63,084 bases of DNA from positions 1 through 63,084 of the IMG/VR virus record IMGVR_UViG_3300002835_000181. One strand, given 5' to 3'. Each line of letters opens with the position of its first letter. Position 1 is the stretch's first letter. Below the pieces are notes generated by a model that saw only the letters and a list, made by a program, of their open reading frames with translations, made no database searches and was not told where the DNA came from. The DNA is from a virus. This document shows, piece after piece, positions 1-8,298 of this stretch. A program made the position numbers and the translations under genes.

Positions 1-30
1 ATTTGGAATCAACTAGAATTTGATCACTTA

Positions 31-1983
31 ATGGAAATTTTAAAATATCCATACTTTGGTGATGCTAGTTCTAGAATAACAAATAGTGGTAAAGGTAAAT
101 TATCAACACCATACAAAAGCGTATTGAAGTTTGATAAAAAACCTTATGAAGAACGACAAGTTACTGGTGATTGTTTAATCCAAGGTACCAAAGTATTAAT
201 GTCTGATGGTTCTTTTAAAAATATCGAAGATATACAAATTGGAGAAAGCGTTATTACACACAATAACAGACCTAAACCGGTTTATGAACTAATTAATAAA
301 TTGCCAACAGAAAAACAAATTAACCATGTACATATTAAAAAGTATGATAAAATTTTATCTATGACAAATGATCACAAAGTCATGGTATTTAATGATAGTG
401 GTTATGAATGGATAGAAGCTAAATCTTTAAAGGAAGGCGATCTATTAGTTTTGCCAAAACAAAATAATAATTCGGTCGATGATAAAATCTTAGATCTAAG
501 TAACTATATTTCAGATTTAAAATATGAAATTATTAATGATACTATTAGAGTTAAATTTAGTAAGAATAAACTTAAAAGATTTATCAAACTTTCTAATGAT
601 CTTATGTGGCTTATAGGACTTTATGCCGCAGAAGGAGGTGTTGATGGAGCAAATAAAGAAAGAATAACATTTAATCTAAATATCAAAGAAACTCAACTCA
701 GAGACCGTATAGTATATTTGTTATCTGATATATTTGGTGCTAAATCTAGTATTTTTAATCGTGTTGATCAAAATGTCTGTTGTGTGAGATGTTCCAATAT
801 TATTGTAGCCAGACTATTTGCTCACTTTGTTAAAGGTAATCAATGGACCAAAAATCTCGATAATGAAATTCTTAATTCTTCTAAATGGCACAAGCTATCA
901 TTTTTAAGAGGCTGGTCTGATGGAGATGGTAGTGTTACCACAGAAAAAAGACGAAAATTAGTAGGAGTATCGGTATCTAAAACACTGATACATAATATTT
1001 CAGATATATTAATTTCTTTACAAATTCAACATACCATTACAATTAGACCTCCAAGAAACAAAAGCAAAGAAGCGTATCAGGTAGATTTATATGGGGATCA
1101 GGTATATAAGATTTATCCCGAACTATCAACGATGACAAAAGTGCGTTCTAAACAAAATCGGTTAACTTGTAGTTTAGGTCTATTAGCTCCCATAAGTAAA
1201 ATAATAAAAGAAACTTATACCAATAATGTTTATTGTATAAACGTTAAAGATGATCATTCTTTTATAGCAAATGGAATAATTTCACACAACTGTGTCTCAC
1301 ACGGCACAAGAAACGCATGTGATATTAGTAGAGCAGTAGAGATTGATATATTAGGTGAAAAGGAAAGTTGGGTAGCAAGAGGAGCAACCGAAGCCATTTA
1401 TGGTGCTCGTGGTTGGAGTGGTCAAGGTATGACAGGCAGTAAAGCTGCTGAATTTGTTAATAAGATTGGCGGAGTACTTGTTCGTAAAAATTATAAGGGT
1501 GTTGTTGATCTGAGTAAATATGACGGAATGCTAGGTGCCGGATGGGGTGGTCGTGGTGTTCCAGATAAAGTATTAGATTTAGCTAATGACCATCAAATTA
1601 GAACCACATCACTTATTAAAAGTGTCGAAGAAGCACGAGACGCATTAGCGAATGGCTACGGATTAGCAGTCTGTTCTAATTATGGTTTTAGTAATAAAAG
1701 AGATAGTAAGGGTTTTGCTAGAACTAGTGGTAGTTGGGCTCATTGTATGGCTTGGATAGCCTGCGATGATACCAATGGTGAAACAGCATTTTTAGTACAA
1801 AACAGTTGGGGCAAGTGGAATGATGGTGGTCATCCAGAATGGGGTCCAATTCCAGATGGTTCATTCTTAATTCATAGTGACGTAGCAGAAGGCATGATTA
1901 AACAAAATGGAACTTATGCCTTTAGTAATTTTAATGGATTTCCTGTACAAAAATTACCAGATTATGGGTTTGATTACTTATAA
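31..1983 (+). CDS. Papain-like (C1) cysteine protease interrupted by an intein
   Basis: A 650-residue precursor. Residues 48-420 are an intein, and the joined flanks form a protein of about 277 residues of the papain (C1) type. The catalytic residues are visible: Gln43 (oxyanion hole), Cys421 (first residue after the intein), His571 in SWAHCMAW, and Asn591 in QNSWGKW. The protease should be inactive until splicing joins QVTGD to CVSHGTRNA. The frame is open without a stop from base 1 to the ATG at 31, so the true start may lie left of the window. Its role is unknown: particle maturation, lysis or attack on host proteins are all possible. The next gene, a small membrane protein, starts 11 bases after the stop codon. 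Confidence 0.85.
   Translation: MEILKYPYFGDASSRITNSGKGKLSTPYKSVLKFDKKPYEERQVTGDCLIQGTKVLMSDGSFKNIEDIQIGESVITHNNRPKPVYELINKLPTEKQINHVHIKKYDKILSMTNDHKVMVFNDSGYEWIEAKSLKEGDLLVLPKQNNNSVDDKILDLSNYISDLKYEIINDTIRVKFSKNKLKRFIKLSNDLMWLIGLYAAEGGVDGANKERITFNLNIKETQLRDRIVYLLSDIFGAKSSIFNRVDQNVCCVRCSNIIVARLFAHFVKGNQWTKNLDNEILNSSKWHKLSFLRGWSDGDGSVTTEKRRKLVGVSVSKTLIHNISDILISLQIQHTITIRPPRNKSKEAYQVDLYGDQVYKIYPELSTMTKVRSKQNRLTCSLGLLAPISKIIKETYTNNVYCINVKDDHSFIANGIISHNCVSHGTRNACDISRAVEIDILGEKESWVARGATEAIYGARGWSGQGMTGSKAAEFVNKIGGVLVRKNYKGVVDLSKYDGMLGAGWGGRGVPDKVLDLANDHQIRTTSLIKSVEEARDALANGYGLAVCSNYGFSNKRDSKGFARTSGSWAHCMAWIACDDTNGETAFLVQNSWGKWNDGGHPEWGPIPDGSFLIHSDVAEGMIKQNGTYAFSNFNGFPVQKLPDYGFDYL
172..1290 (+). mobile_element. 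Intein with LAGLIDADG homing endonuclease, inserted before the catalytic Cys
   Basis: A 373-residue intein in frame within the protease. It begins with Cys (CLIQGTKVLMSDGS, block A) and has a TNDH block B. It ends with VYCINVKDDHSFIANG...SHN (blocks F and G) followed by Cys+1. Two LAGLIDADG-type motifs, LIGLYAAEGGVDG and FLRGWSDGDGS, mark a two-motif homing endonuclease between the splicing blocks. All residues needed for splicing (Cys1, the block B His, the terminal His-Asn, Cys+1) are present, so it looks active. The endonuclease would cut intein-free alleles at the codons for the protease active site, a conserved and hard-to-lose target. Confidence 0.93.
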
Positions 1984-1994
1984 GGTGTATAATA

Positions 1995-2162
1995 ATGAGA
2001 CTAATAGATAGAATCGCTTTGCAACGACTAATTAGTATGCTATTAACTTTTATCTTGGCGGTACTTAAATTAATAGTACCAGAAAAGACAGAAGCTGATG
2101 ATAGCGTGGATCATCCAAAACCAAAAAGAAAAAGAATCTTTCCAAGAGTAAAAAATGAATAA
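1995..2162 (+). CDS. Small single-pass membrane protein (55 aa)
   Basis: A 55-residue ORF (MRLIDRIALQ...) with one hydrophobic segment at about residues 12-28 (LISMLLTFILAVLKLIV). A basic, Pro-rich tail (PKPKRKR) follows. It lies between the protease and the next gene, starts 11 bases after the protease stop, and overlaps the following ATG by eight bases. That packing supports real translation. The size and layout suit a small inner-membrane protein such as a holin-like or accessory protein, but no family is recognised. Confidence 0.55.
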   Translation: MRLIDRIALQRLISMLLTFILAVLKLIVPEKTEADDSVDHPKPKRKRIFPRVKNE

Positions 2163-2481
2163 ATTATTAGGGTTGGTACTAATAGCAACCGTATTATTTG
2201 GATCATCTCAATACAAAGGATCTACTACAGCATCTGTTGTTCTGGCTGGTGGAATAATCAAATCAACACATATCGAAATGCCAGATACAAAATATAAGAG
2301 AAAAAATTGTCCAGTATGCAAGGGTACTGGTAAGTATCTTAGTGGCGACGGTATCAAGATGGTTGATTGTGGATATTGTGAACCAGAAACAGGAACACAT
2401 ATGCAGAGTCTTCCTCAAGCCGGTGTAATTAAAAGTGGTACTATTTGTACTCCAAATGGATGCAGAGTAATACGAAAATGA
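2155..2481 (+). CDS. Secreted or membrane-anchored small protein with DnaJ-like Zn motif
   Basis: A 108-residue protein with an N-terminal hydrophobic signal or anchor (LLGLVLIATVLFGSSQ, residues 3-18). A CPVCKGTGKYL...DCGYC segment resembles the CxxCxGxG repeats of the DnaJ zinc domain. The C-terminal part has two more Cys (TICTPNGCRV). This suggests export across the inner membrane and a small metal- or disulfide-stabilised fold. It overlaps both neighbours and belongs to the short run of envelope-type genes behind the protease. The function is not known. Confidence 0.6.
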   Translation: MNKLLGLVLIATVLFGSSQYKGSTTASVVLAGGIIKSTHIEMPDTKYKRKNCPVCKGTGKYLSGDGIKMVDCGYCEPETGTHMQSLPQAGVIKSGTICTPNGCRVIRK

Positions 2482-2870
2482 ATAATGAAAAGTTAAAAGC
2501 TATTTCTGCCAAAGTTTTAAATAAAGCTGGAGTACCCGAAGACGAAAAATTTGGTAGTGTTATTGCTATACTTATGATGATTAGTATTATTCTAACAGTT
2601 ATCAGAGTACTACAAGAGTGCAATAAAAATAAACTATCTGGCGAGTATACTGCTCAAGATAAATACAATCTTTATGGATCAGAAATCAAAGAATATAGTT
2701 CTCGTCGTGGTATGTTTACAAAAATGAGAATAAAAAGAATATTAAGACGAGAATTATCAAAAGAACAATATGCTAAATATGGTATGCAATTATTAAATGC
2801 TATGTTAGATACAGGAGCAGATCTCAAGGATGATGAAGTCATAACCTTAGTGGAGGCAGCAAATGTTTAA
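2478..2870 (+). CDS. Hypothetical membrane-anchored protein (130 aa)
   Basis: A 130-residue protein starting at the ATG that overlaps the previous stop (ATGA arrangement). A longer in-frame start at 2445 would lie inside the previous gene and is less likely. A transmembrane stretch at about residues 27-45 (VIAILMMISIILTVIRVLQ) is followed by a basic, helical cytoplasmic-type domain (KMRIKRILRRELSKEQYAKYG). No family is recognised. Its position among other small membrane proteins suggests a shared envelope role. Confidence 0.6.
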   Translation: MNNEKLKAISAKVLNKAGVPEDEKFGSVIAILMMISIILTVIRVLQECNKNKLSGEYTAQDKYNLYGSEIKEYSSRRGMFTKMRIKRILRRELSKEQYAKYGMQLLNAMLDTGADLKDDEVITLVEAANV

Positions 2871-3111
2871 TATTCTAGTGTGGTGCGTATATGGTTTATT
2901 TGTGGGTTCTATCGCCAAAAGTATAGTACCCGGTGAAGAAAATTTTGGTTTTGTAAAAACAGTAGCATTAGGTGTTGCTGGCTCATATATGGGAGGTGCC
3001 ATACTTTATCTACTAGGAAGTTACGAAGCTGTTTCTCCAGCAGGAGTAATTATGGGTGTTGCTGGTGGCGTTTTATCTCTAGTTTTATATAACAAGCTCA
3101 CAACAAAATAA
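2863..3111 (+). CDS. GlsB/YeaQ/YmgE-like (transglycosylase-associated) membrane protein
   Basis: An 82-residue, very hydrophobic, glycine-rich protein with three predicted membrane segments. The WCVYGLFVGSIAKSIVPGEE start and the GxAGSYMGGAILYLLG and GVIMGVAGGVLSLVLYN blocks match the GlsB/YeaQ/YmgE family of small stress-linked membrane proteins. GGAGG lies just upstream, and the gene overlaps the end of the preceding one by eight bases. In cells this family is associated with envelope stress. In a phage it could act in lysis timing or membrane protection, which is inference. Confidence 0.75.
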   Translation: MFNILVWCVYGLFVGSIAKSIVPGEENFGFVKTVALGVAGSYMGGAILYLLGSYEAVSPAGVIMGVAGGVLSLVLYNKLTTK

Positions 3112-3114
3112 AAC

Positions 3115-3142
3115 TTGACCAGACCATCCATTTTGTTATAAT
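3115..3142 (+). promoter_or_regulatory. Sigma70-like promoter for dCMP deaminase
   Basis: TTGACC at 3115-3120 and a perfect TATAAT at 3137-3142, separated by 16 bases. Both are near consensus. The expected transcription start, about seven bases after the -10 box, falls on or next to the ATG at 3149. The mRNA would then be leaderless or nearly so. Confidence 0.7.
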
Positions 3143-3148
3143 AGTTCC

Positions 3149-3616
3149 ATGAGACCATCGTGGACAGATTATTTTTTAGGTTTGGCTAAAGTTGTTTCTC
3201 AACGTAGTCACGATATGCAAACACAGCACGGCTGTGTTATCACAGATTCTAGGGATAGAATTCTAGGCGTAGGATATAATGGCTTTCCTCGCGGACTTGA
3301 TGATGATTTATTACCTAAAACACGGCCAGAAAAATATCCGTGGATGATTCATGCCGAAAGAAATGCTCTATCAAACTGTGTTGTAAGACCAGATAATGGA
3401 ATAGCATATGTTACTGGTCAAAGTTGTAATGATTGTATTATGGCACTATGGCAAGAAGGTATCAAGAAAGTAGTTATGTCAAATAATCATGGCACACATT
3501 TATTCGATGAAGAAGCAAAAAATATTTTTAAAAATTTCGTTTCAATGAGCGGAATAGAAATTATTTATATACAACCTAATCTTTCTTGGCTTAAAGACTT
3601 GGGTGGTGTATTATGA
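3149..3616 (+). CDS. Deoxycytidylate (dCMP) deaminase-like protein
   Basis: A 155-residue member of the cytidine/deoxycytidylate deaminase family, which converts dCMP to dUMP for dTTP synthesis. The zinc site is visible as HAE (His68, Glu70) and SCNDC (Cys93, Cys96). The usual Pro of the PCxxC motif is Ser here. The N-terminal part carries the substrate-binding block GVGYNGFPRG. The start is set by the promoter directly upstream, and no Shine-Dalgarno is present. It stands next to ribonucleotide reductase, in keeping with a role in nucleotide supply. Confidence 0.9.
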   Translation: MRPSWTDYFLGLAKVVSQRSHDMQTQHGCVITDSRDRILGVGYNGFPRGLDDDLLPKTRPEKYPWMIHAERNALSNCVVRPDNGIAYVTGQSCNDCIMALWQEGIKKVVMSNNHGTHLFDEEAKNIFKNFVSMSGIEIIYIQPNLSWLKDLGGVL

Positions 3617-3705
3617 TAATAACTAATAACGGTATCGCTAAAATGAAAAATAATCTACACAATCAATTGGCGATATAGCCATATTCTTTTCTATTAGGAG
3701 AAATA

Positions 3706-5898
3706 ATGTCCTCGCTTCAAGAACTACAGAATTATACATTTGTCAGTAAATATGCTCGTTGGATCGAAGAAAAAAATCGTCGTGAAACTTGGAAGGAAGC
3801 AGTAGACAGGGTTCGCAATATGATGCACACTGTTTATGGTGGGTTTGATATAAAAGACGATATAGATTGGGCTTATGATATGATGTATAAAAAGAAAGTT
3901 CTTGGAAGCCAAAGAGCATTACAATTTGGTGGCGAACCAATTTTAAAAAGACATGCCAAAATATATAATTGTACAAGTTCTTATTGTGACAGATTAAGAT
4001 TTTTTCAAGAGTGTTTCTGGCTATTATTGTGTGGTAGTGGTACGGGGTTTAGTGTACAAAAACACCATGTTTCTAAATTACCAACATTAGAACACAATCC
4101 TCCAGAGGACATAGGCACTAAATATGTAATTGATGATAGTATTGAGGGTTGGTCTGACGCTTTAGGTGTTTTATTGAGTAGTTACTTTAGTAAACCTATC
4201 GAAGAATTCCAACAATATAAAAATTGTCACATATTATTTGACTATTCTAATATTAGACCAAAAGGATCTTCTTTGGCTTCTGGAGTAGGTAAGGCTCCTG
4301 GTTATGAACCATTAGCGAACGGCTTAGAAAAAATACGAACCCTACTAGACCGTTGTATTGCTAATGGACAAAAAAAATTACGTCCAATTGATGCTTATGA
4401 TATTATTATGCATAGTAGCGACGCTGTATTGAGTGGCGGAGTTAGACGATCTGCTAGTCTTGCATTGTTTAGTCATGATGACGAAGAAATGGCAAAAGCT
4501 AAAACTGGCAATTGGTATATAGATAATCCCCAAAGAGCACGAAGCAACAATTCAGCCCTTTTACTCAGAGACAGTGTTACGTTTGAAGAATTCAACACAC
4601 TTATGGAGTCTGTTAAAGAATTTGGAGAACCAGGATTTATTTGGAGTGATTCTACTGAAATGACATTTAATCCATGTGTTGAGGTAGGTATGTGGCCAGT
4701 AGATGAGGAAAGCGGAAAAAGCGGATGGCAAGGATGCAATCTTTCTACTATTAATTGTTCATCAATAGAAGACGAAAATGACTTTTATGAAAGATGCAAA
4801 GCGGCAGCAATTATTGGTACTTTACAAGCTGGCTTTACTAAATTAGACTATCTCGGAGAGACCAGTTGCAAAATCTTTGCAAGAGAGGCCTTATTAGGAG
4901 TTTCTCTAACTGGCACTATGGAAAAGCATGACCTTGTACTATCAGAAAAGATCCTAAGAACAGGAGCTAAAGTGGCCGTTGAAACTAATAAGGTTTTATC
5001 AAAAAAGATCAATATCAATCAGGCCGCTAGAGTGACCTGTTTAAAGCCAGAAGGCACCAGTTCAAGTATGCTGGGAACAAGTTCTGGTATTCATCCTCAT
5101 CACGCCAAACGATATATAAGACATGTACAGGCCAATATTTTAGAAGCACCATATCAGCACTTTAAAAAACTAAACCCGCAAGCCTGTGAGAAGTCTAGTT
5201 GGTCAGCCAATAATACTGATGAGGTAATTAAATTCCCAATAGAAGTACCAGACGGTGCTAAATTAAAGAATCAATTACCAGCAGTAGAAATGTTATCTAT
5301 TGTAAAAGATACTCAAAAAAATTGGGTCTATTCTGGTAAAAATAAATCATTATGTACCCAAGAATATCTTAGCCATAATGTGAGCAACACTGTCACAGTT
5401 AAACCAGAAGAGTGGACTGATGTAACCAAATTTATTTATGATAATCGTAAATATTTTGCTGGTATTAGTTTAATCCCACAAAGTGGAGACAAAGACTATC
5501 CACAAGCACCATTTACAACAGTTTATACAAGTCGTGAAATTGTTAAAGAGTATGGGGATGCTGCATTATGGTGCTCTGGTTTAATTGAATTAGCTCTTAA
5601 TGCATTCAATAATAATCTATGGGCAGCTTGTGATTATGTAACTTTGAATCAAGCAAGCAAAGATCATCACGAATCCAAATTAATATTTGTGACAAAAATG
5701 AAAAACTTTGCCGGTAAATATTTTGATGGGGATACTAGAAGATTAACTTACTGTATGAAAGATGTATATAATTGGAAAATATACTGCGATCTGTTTAATA
5801 GTTTTAAGAAGGTTGATTATACGCAACTATCTGAAACGGAGGATAACACGGTCGGAATAGAGGAAATTAGTTGCGCTGGTGGTGCATGTCTAATTTAA
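3706..5898 (+). CDS. nrdJ: Adenosylcobalamin-dependent (class II) ribonucleoside-triphosphate reductase
   Basis: A 730-residue monomeric class II enzyme of the Lactobacillus leichmannii type, reducing ribonucleoside triphosphates with coenzyme B12. Visible residues: Cys89 in NCTSSYCD and Cys344 in QGCNLSTIN (the redox pair), Cys324 in FNPCVEV (thiyl radical Cys), and a C-terminal CAGGAC pair (Cys723, Cys728) for re-reduction. The length is as expected and there is no intein. A clear AGGAG lies before the ATG. It depends on host or environmental cobalamin and needs no separate radical subunit. Confidence 0.93.
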   Translation: MSSLQELQNYTFVSKYARWIEEKNRRETWKEAVDRVRNMMHTVYGGFDIKDDIDWAYDMMYKKKVLGSQRALQFGGEPILKRHAKIYNCTSSYCDRLRFFQECFWLLLCGSGTGFSVQKHHVSKLPTLEHNPPEDIGTKYVIDDSIEGWSDALGVLLSSYFSKPIEEFQQYKNCHILFDYSNIRPKGSSLASGVGKAPGYEPLANGLEKIRTLLDRCIANGQKKLRPIDAYDIIMHSSDAVLSGGVRRSASLALFSHDDEEMAKAKTGNWYIDNPQRARSNNSALLLRDSVTFEEFNTLMESVKEFGEPGFIWSDSTEMTFNPCVEVGMWPVDEESGKSGWQGCNLSTINCSSIEDENDFYERCKAAAIIGTLQAGFTKLDYLGETSCKIFAREALLGVSLTGTMEKHDLVLSEKILRTGAKVAVETNKVLSKKININQAARVTCLKPEGTSSSMLGTSSGIHPHHAKRYIRHVQANILEAPYQHFKKLNPQACEKSSWSANNTDEVIKFPIEVPDGAKLKNQLPAVEMLSIVKDTQKNWVYSGKNKSLCTQEYLSHNVSNTVTVKPEEWTDVTKFIYDNRKYFAGISLIPQSGDKDYPQAPFTTVYTSREIVKEYGDAALWCSGLIELALNAFNNNLWAACDYVTLNQASKDHHESKLIFVTKMKNFAGKYFDGDTRRLTYCMKDVYNWKIYCDLFNSFKKVDYTQLSETEDNTVGIEEISCAGGACLI

Positions 5899-5920
5899 CT
5901 TTATTCATAAAGGGTAACCA

Positions 5921-6649
5921 TTGAGAAAAAATAACAAAAAGAAAAAAGCTGTTGATTTAACTAATAATATTGATAATCATACCCAAATTGGTAATATATT
6001 TAGAAATAAATTAAAACCAAGAAGCGATAATCAAAAAGAGTATATAAGAACTGTTGCTGAAAATACCATAACTTTTTGTCAAGGTTTGGCCGGATCAGGT
6101 AAAACTCATATAGCAATTGGTATGGCGTTAGAATATTTATTGGACCAGAAAGTTAATAGAATTGTTATTACAAGACCAGTTATAGAAGCTGGGGAAAAAA
6201 TTGGATATTTACCAGGAACAGCAGAAGAAAAATTACATCCTTATTTATTGCCGATTATTGATGAAATTAATCATTTTATCAGTATGGCACAATATGCGTC
6301 TCTAAAACTAAATAATAAAATCGAAGTTGTCCCATTAGGGCTTATGAGAGGTCGTAATTTTCATAATTGTTTTATAGTTGCTGACGAATGCCAAAATGCA
6401 TCATATGAGCAATTAAAAATGTTATTGACAAGAGTAGGTCATGACAGTAAACTTATTCTTACTGGAGATATAGGTCAGTCCGACTTGAGCCGACATCTAC
6501 AAGGAGGTTTTATTAATATGATCAACGCTTTGGACGGAATTGAAGGTATTGGAAATTGTAAACTAGAATCTTCAGATATTGTCAGAAATCCTATTATAGC
6601 CAAGATCTTATCAAGATTAGACACTTTTGAAAATGGAACACAAGCATAA
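5921..6649 (+). CDS. PhoH-like ATPase
   Basis: A 242-residue PhoH-family P-loop ATPase, a helicase-like fold common in phages. Walker A is GLAGSGKT (55-62) and Walker B is FIVADECQN (151-159). The family motif ITRPVIEAGEKIGYLPG and the sensor-like LTGDIGQSDL are present. Translation appears to start at TTG 5921, with AAAGGG a few bases upstream; no in-frame ATG precedes the P-loop region. The N-terminus is very Lys/Asn-rich. A role in RNA metabolism or replication is suspected for phage PhoH proteins but not settled. Confidence 0.9.
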   Translation: MRKNNKKKKAVDLTNNIDNHTQIGNIFRNKLKPRSDNQKEYIRTVAENTITFCQGLAGSGKTHIAIGMALEYLLDQKVNRIVITRPVIEAGEKIGYLPGTAEEKLHPYLLPIIDEINHFISMAQYASLKLNNKIEVVPLGLMRGRNFHNCFIVADECQNASYEQLKMLLTRVGHDSKLILTGDIGQSDLSRHLQGGFINMINALDGIEGIGNCKLESSDIVRNPIIAKILSRLDTFENGTQA

Positions 6650-7214
6650 AGAATGTTTATTATTAAATGCTGATTATAGTCCTCTAAATATTATATCATG
6701 GCAAAGAGCTATGATATGGTCTATGAGATTTGAACATAATCCAAAGTATGGCATAGAAATATTAGACTTTTACAAAAATGATTATATTAATGGGGTCGAT
6801 AAAAAATACCCTATACCGGCAATAGCCAAGACTCAAAGATTTTTTAAGATCAATCACCAACTGGTGACATTTTCTAGAAAAAATATTTATATAAGAGATA
6901 ATTATACATGTCAGTATTGTAATAAAAAATATGATATAAATACTTTAACATATGATCATGTAATACCGAAATCTAAATGGAATGATGATAATAGATCAGC
7001 AACATGTTGGACAAATATAGTAACAGCCTGTATAGAATGTAATAGAAAAAAAAGAAATAGAACACCCAAAGAGGCCAATATGCCATTGTGCAATATCCCA
7101 ATAAAACCCAATAAACATTTGAAATACTTGCCTGTGTGTGAGCTTTTGAATAAAATAAAAGACGATATGCCAGAAGAATGGGTCAACTACTTGCCTCAAT
7201 TATCTAACTATTAA
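6633..7214 (+). CDS. HNH endonuclease
   Basis: About 193 residues from ATG 6633; a TTG at 6627 is an alternative. It overlaps the end of the PhoH gene. The C-terminal half is a complete HNH nuclease with two zinc pairs: CQYC, then YDHVIPKSKW, then WTNIVTACIECNRKK. The block KKRNRTPKEA follows, typical of the standalone phage and bacterial HNH family. It could be a homing-type or DNA-processing nuclease. No host gene interruption is visible here. Confidence 0.85.
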   Translation: MEHKHKECLLLNADYSPLNIISWQRAMIWSMRFEHNPKYGIEILDFYKNDYINGVDKKYPIPAIAKTQRFFKINHQLVTFSRKNIYIRDNYTCQYCNKKYDINTLTYDHVIPKSKWNDDNRSATCWTNIVTACIECNRKKRNRTPKEANMPLCNIPIKPNKHLKYLPVCELLNKIKDDMPEEWVNYLPQLSNY

Positions 7215-7597
7215 TGCCAACATATTCTTATTTTTGTAATAAATGCCATTCTGAATTTGAGCTATTTTTCTATATTAAAGATTATATTTCAAATCCATCA
7301 TGTGTAGTATGTCAATCTGGTTCAACAGAGCGAAACATAACCAAAGATGCTATCACATTAAATACTTCTGTAAAAAAATCTGATACAGAACTAAAAACAA
7401 TTGGTGACCTAGCATTGAGAAACTCAGAAAGAATGAGCGATGATGAAAAACAAGCCTTATACAGTAAACACAATGCCTATAAAGATGATCAATATAAAAA
7501 ACCTTTACCTTCTGGAATGTCTAGGGTAAAAAAACAACCAAAAATAAAATGGCCAGGAACATCTGGAAATAAAAAAAGAAGGAATATTAAAAAATGA
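7214..7597 (+). CDS. FmdB-type zinc-ribbon protein
   Basis: A 127-residue protein starting MPTYSYFCNKCHSEFEL, with a second pair CVVCQSG about 24 residues later. This is the CxxC...CxxC pattern of the FmdB/putative regulatory zinc-ribbon family. The rest is polar and ends in a basic tail (NKKRRNIKK), which suggests nucleic acid contact. The stop of the previous gene and this ATG share a TAATG overlap, so translation is probably coupled. The function is unknown. Confidence 0.65.
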   Translation: MPTYSYFCNKCHSEFELFFYIKDYISNPSCVVCQSGSTERNITKDAITLNTSVKKSDTELKTIGDLALRNSERMSDDEKQALYSKHNAYKDDQYKKPLPSGMSRVKKQPKIKWPGTSGNKKRRNIKK

Positions 7598-7968
7598 ATC
7601 AAGATTTTTTTGTAAGGCCAAAAGATAATACAAATAATACCATAGAATATTTTACTATGATTGGACAACACGAATATATAGACGAAGATAAAAATCCTAG
7701 ACTCAATAGTGAAAAACCAAACGTGTGTGCAAAAAAAATTATAGGTGATCAATCTACCAAATTTTTTATCAAAACCGGATTATACGGTAAGATCTATGAT
7801 CCAATCGGACTATACTCAGAAGGAACAGGTGCTAAATTTTTAGCAAAAACTGGCAAAAAGGCTTGGGACTTTAAACAAGTCAATGCCAAAGTATTTGAGA
7901 TGTATTTGACGTTTTTAAGAACAAAAAATAGGGCTTGGCTAACCAATGCCGAAAGGGAGTTAAATTAA
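7594..7968 (+). CDS. Hypothetical protein (124 aa)
   Basis: A 124-residue protein whose ATG overlaps the previous stop (ATGA). It is soluble and Lys/Asn-rich, with a compact C-terminal block (KTGKKAWDFKQVNAKVFEMYLTFL, split here as two helices). No known motif is recognised. The coupled overlap and uninterrupted frame support it as a real gene of the replication operon. Confidence 0.6.
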   Translation: MNQDFFVRPKDNTNNTIEYFTMIGQHEYIDEDKNPRLNSEKPNVCAKKIIGDQSTKFFIKTGLYGKIYDPIGLYSEGTGAKFLAKTGKKAWDFKQVNAKVFEMYLTFLRTKNRAWLTNAERELN

Positions 7969-8298
7969 ATGAAATTATCTAAATCAACGACATATGCTAT
8001 TAATTGGCTATATAGTAATAATAAATCAATCGACGAAATAGCAGAAGAATTAAATTTACAAATTGATACCGTAAAAGAGCATATAGAAAAACATCATGTG
8101 CAAAATACAAATACACTTGCAACCAAAAGTGAACCTGTAAAATCATCTAAAGAATTAATGATAAGACACACCAGAGACAAACAAACCAATAATGTCTCTA
8201 TTATGACTAGAGAAGCGTCAGCATTCAATGATAATGCAAAAAAGAAATTTAATCATCAAGGAAGATCACAGGATCATATTTTTAAGCCAAATAAATGA
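7969..8298 (+). CDS. Small helix-turn-helix protein
   Basis: 109 residues. The N-terminal 40 residues (TYAINWLYSNNKSIDEIAEELN...) look like a helix-turn-helix of the IAEELN type. The remainder is polar and probably disordered, ending FNHQGRSQDHIFKPNK. It starts one base after the preceding stop. It may be a small DNA-binding regulator or an accessory factor. The HTH assignment rests on sequence pattern only. Confidence 0.55.
   Translation: MKLSKSTTYAINWLYSNNKSIDEIAEELNLQIDTVKEHIEKHHVQNTNTLATKSEPVKSSKELMIRHTRDKQTNNVSIMTREASAFNDNAKKKFNHQGRSQDHIFKPNK

Noticed and set aside
1984-1989. GGTGTA on the + strand after the protease gene
   Set aside because: Only five bases before the next ATG, so it does not share the 27-39 nt spacing of the late sites. 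Similar hits at 2422 and 3605 lie in or at the end of genes and look like chance.
3613-3678. 21-codon ORF between dCMP deaminase and reductase genes
   Set aside because: Very short, no RBS, no recognisable content. Kept only as a possibility because it overlaps the previous stop.
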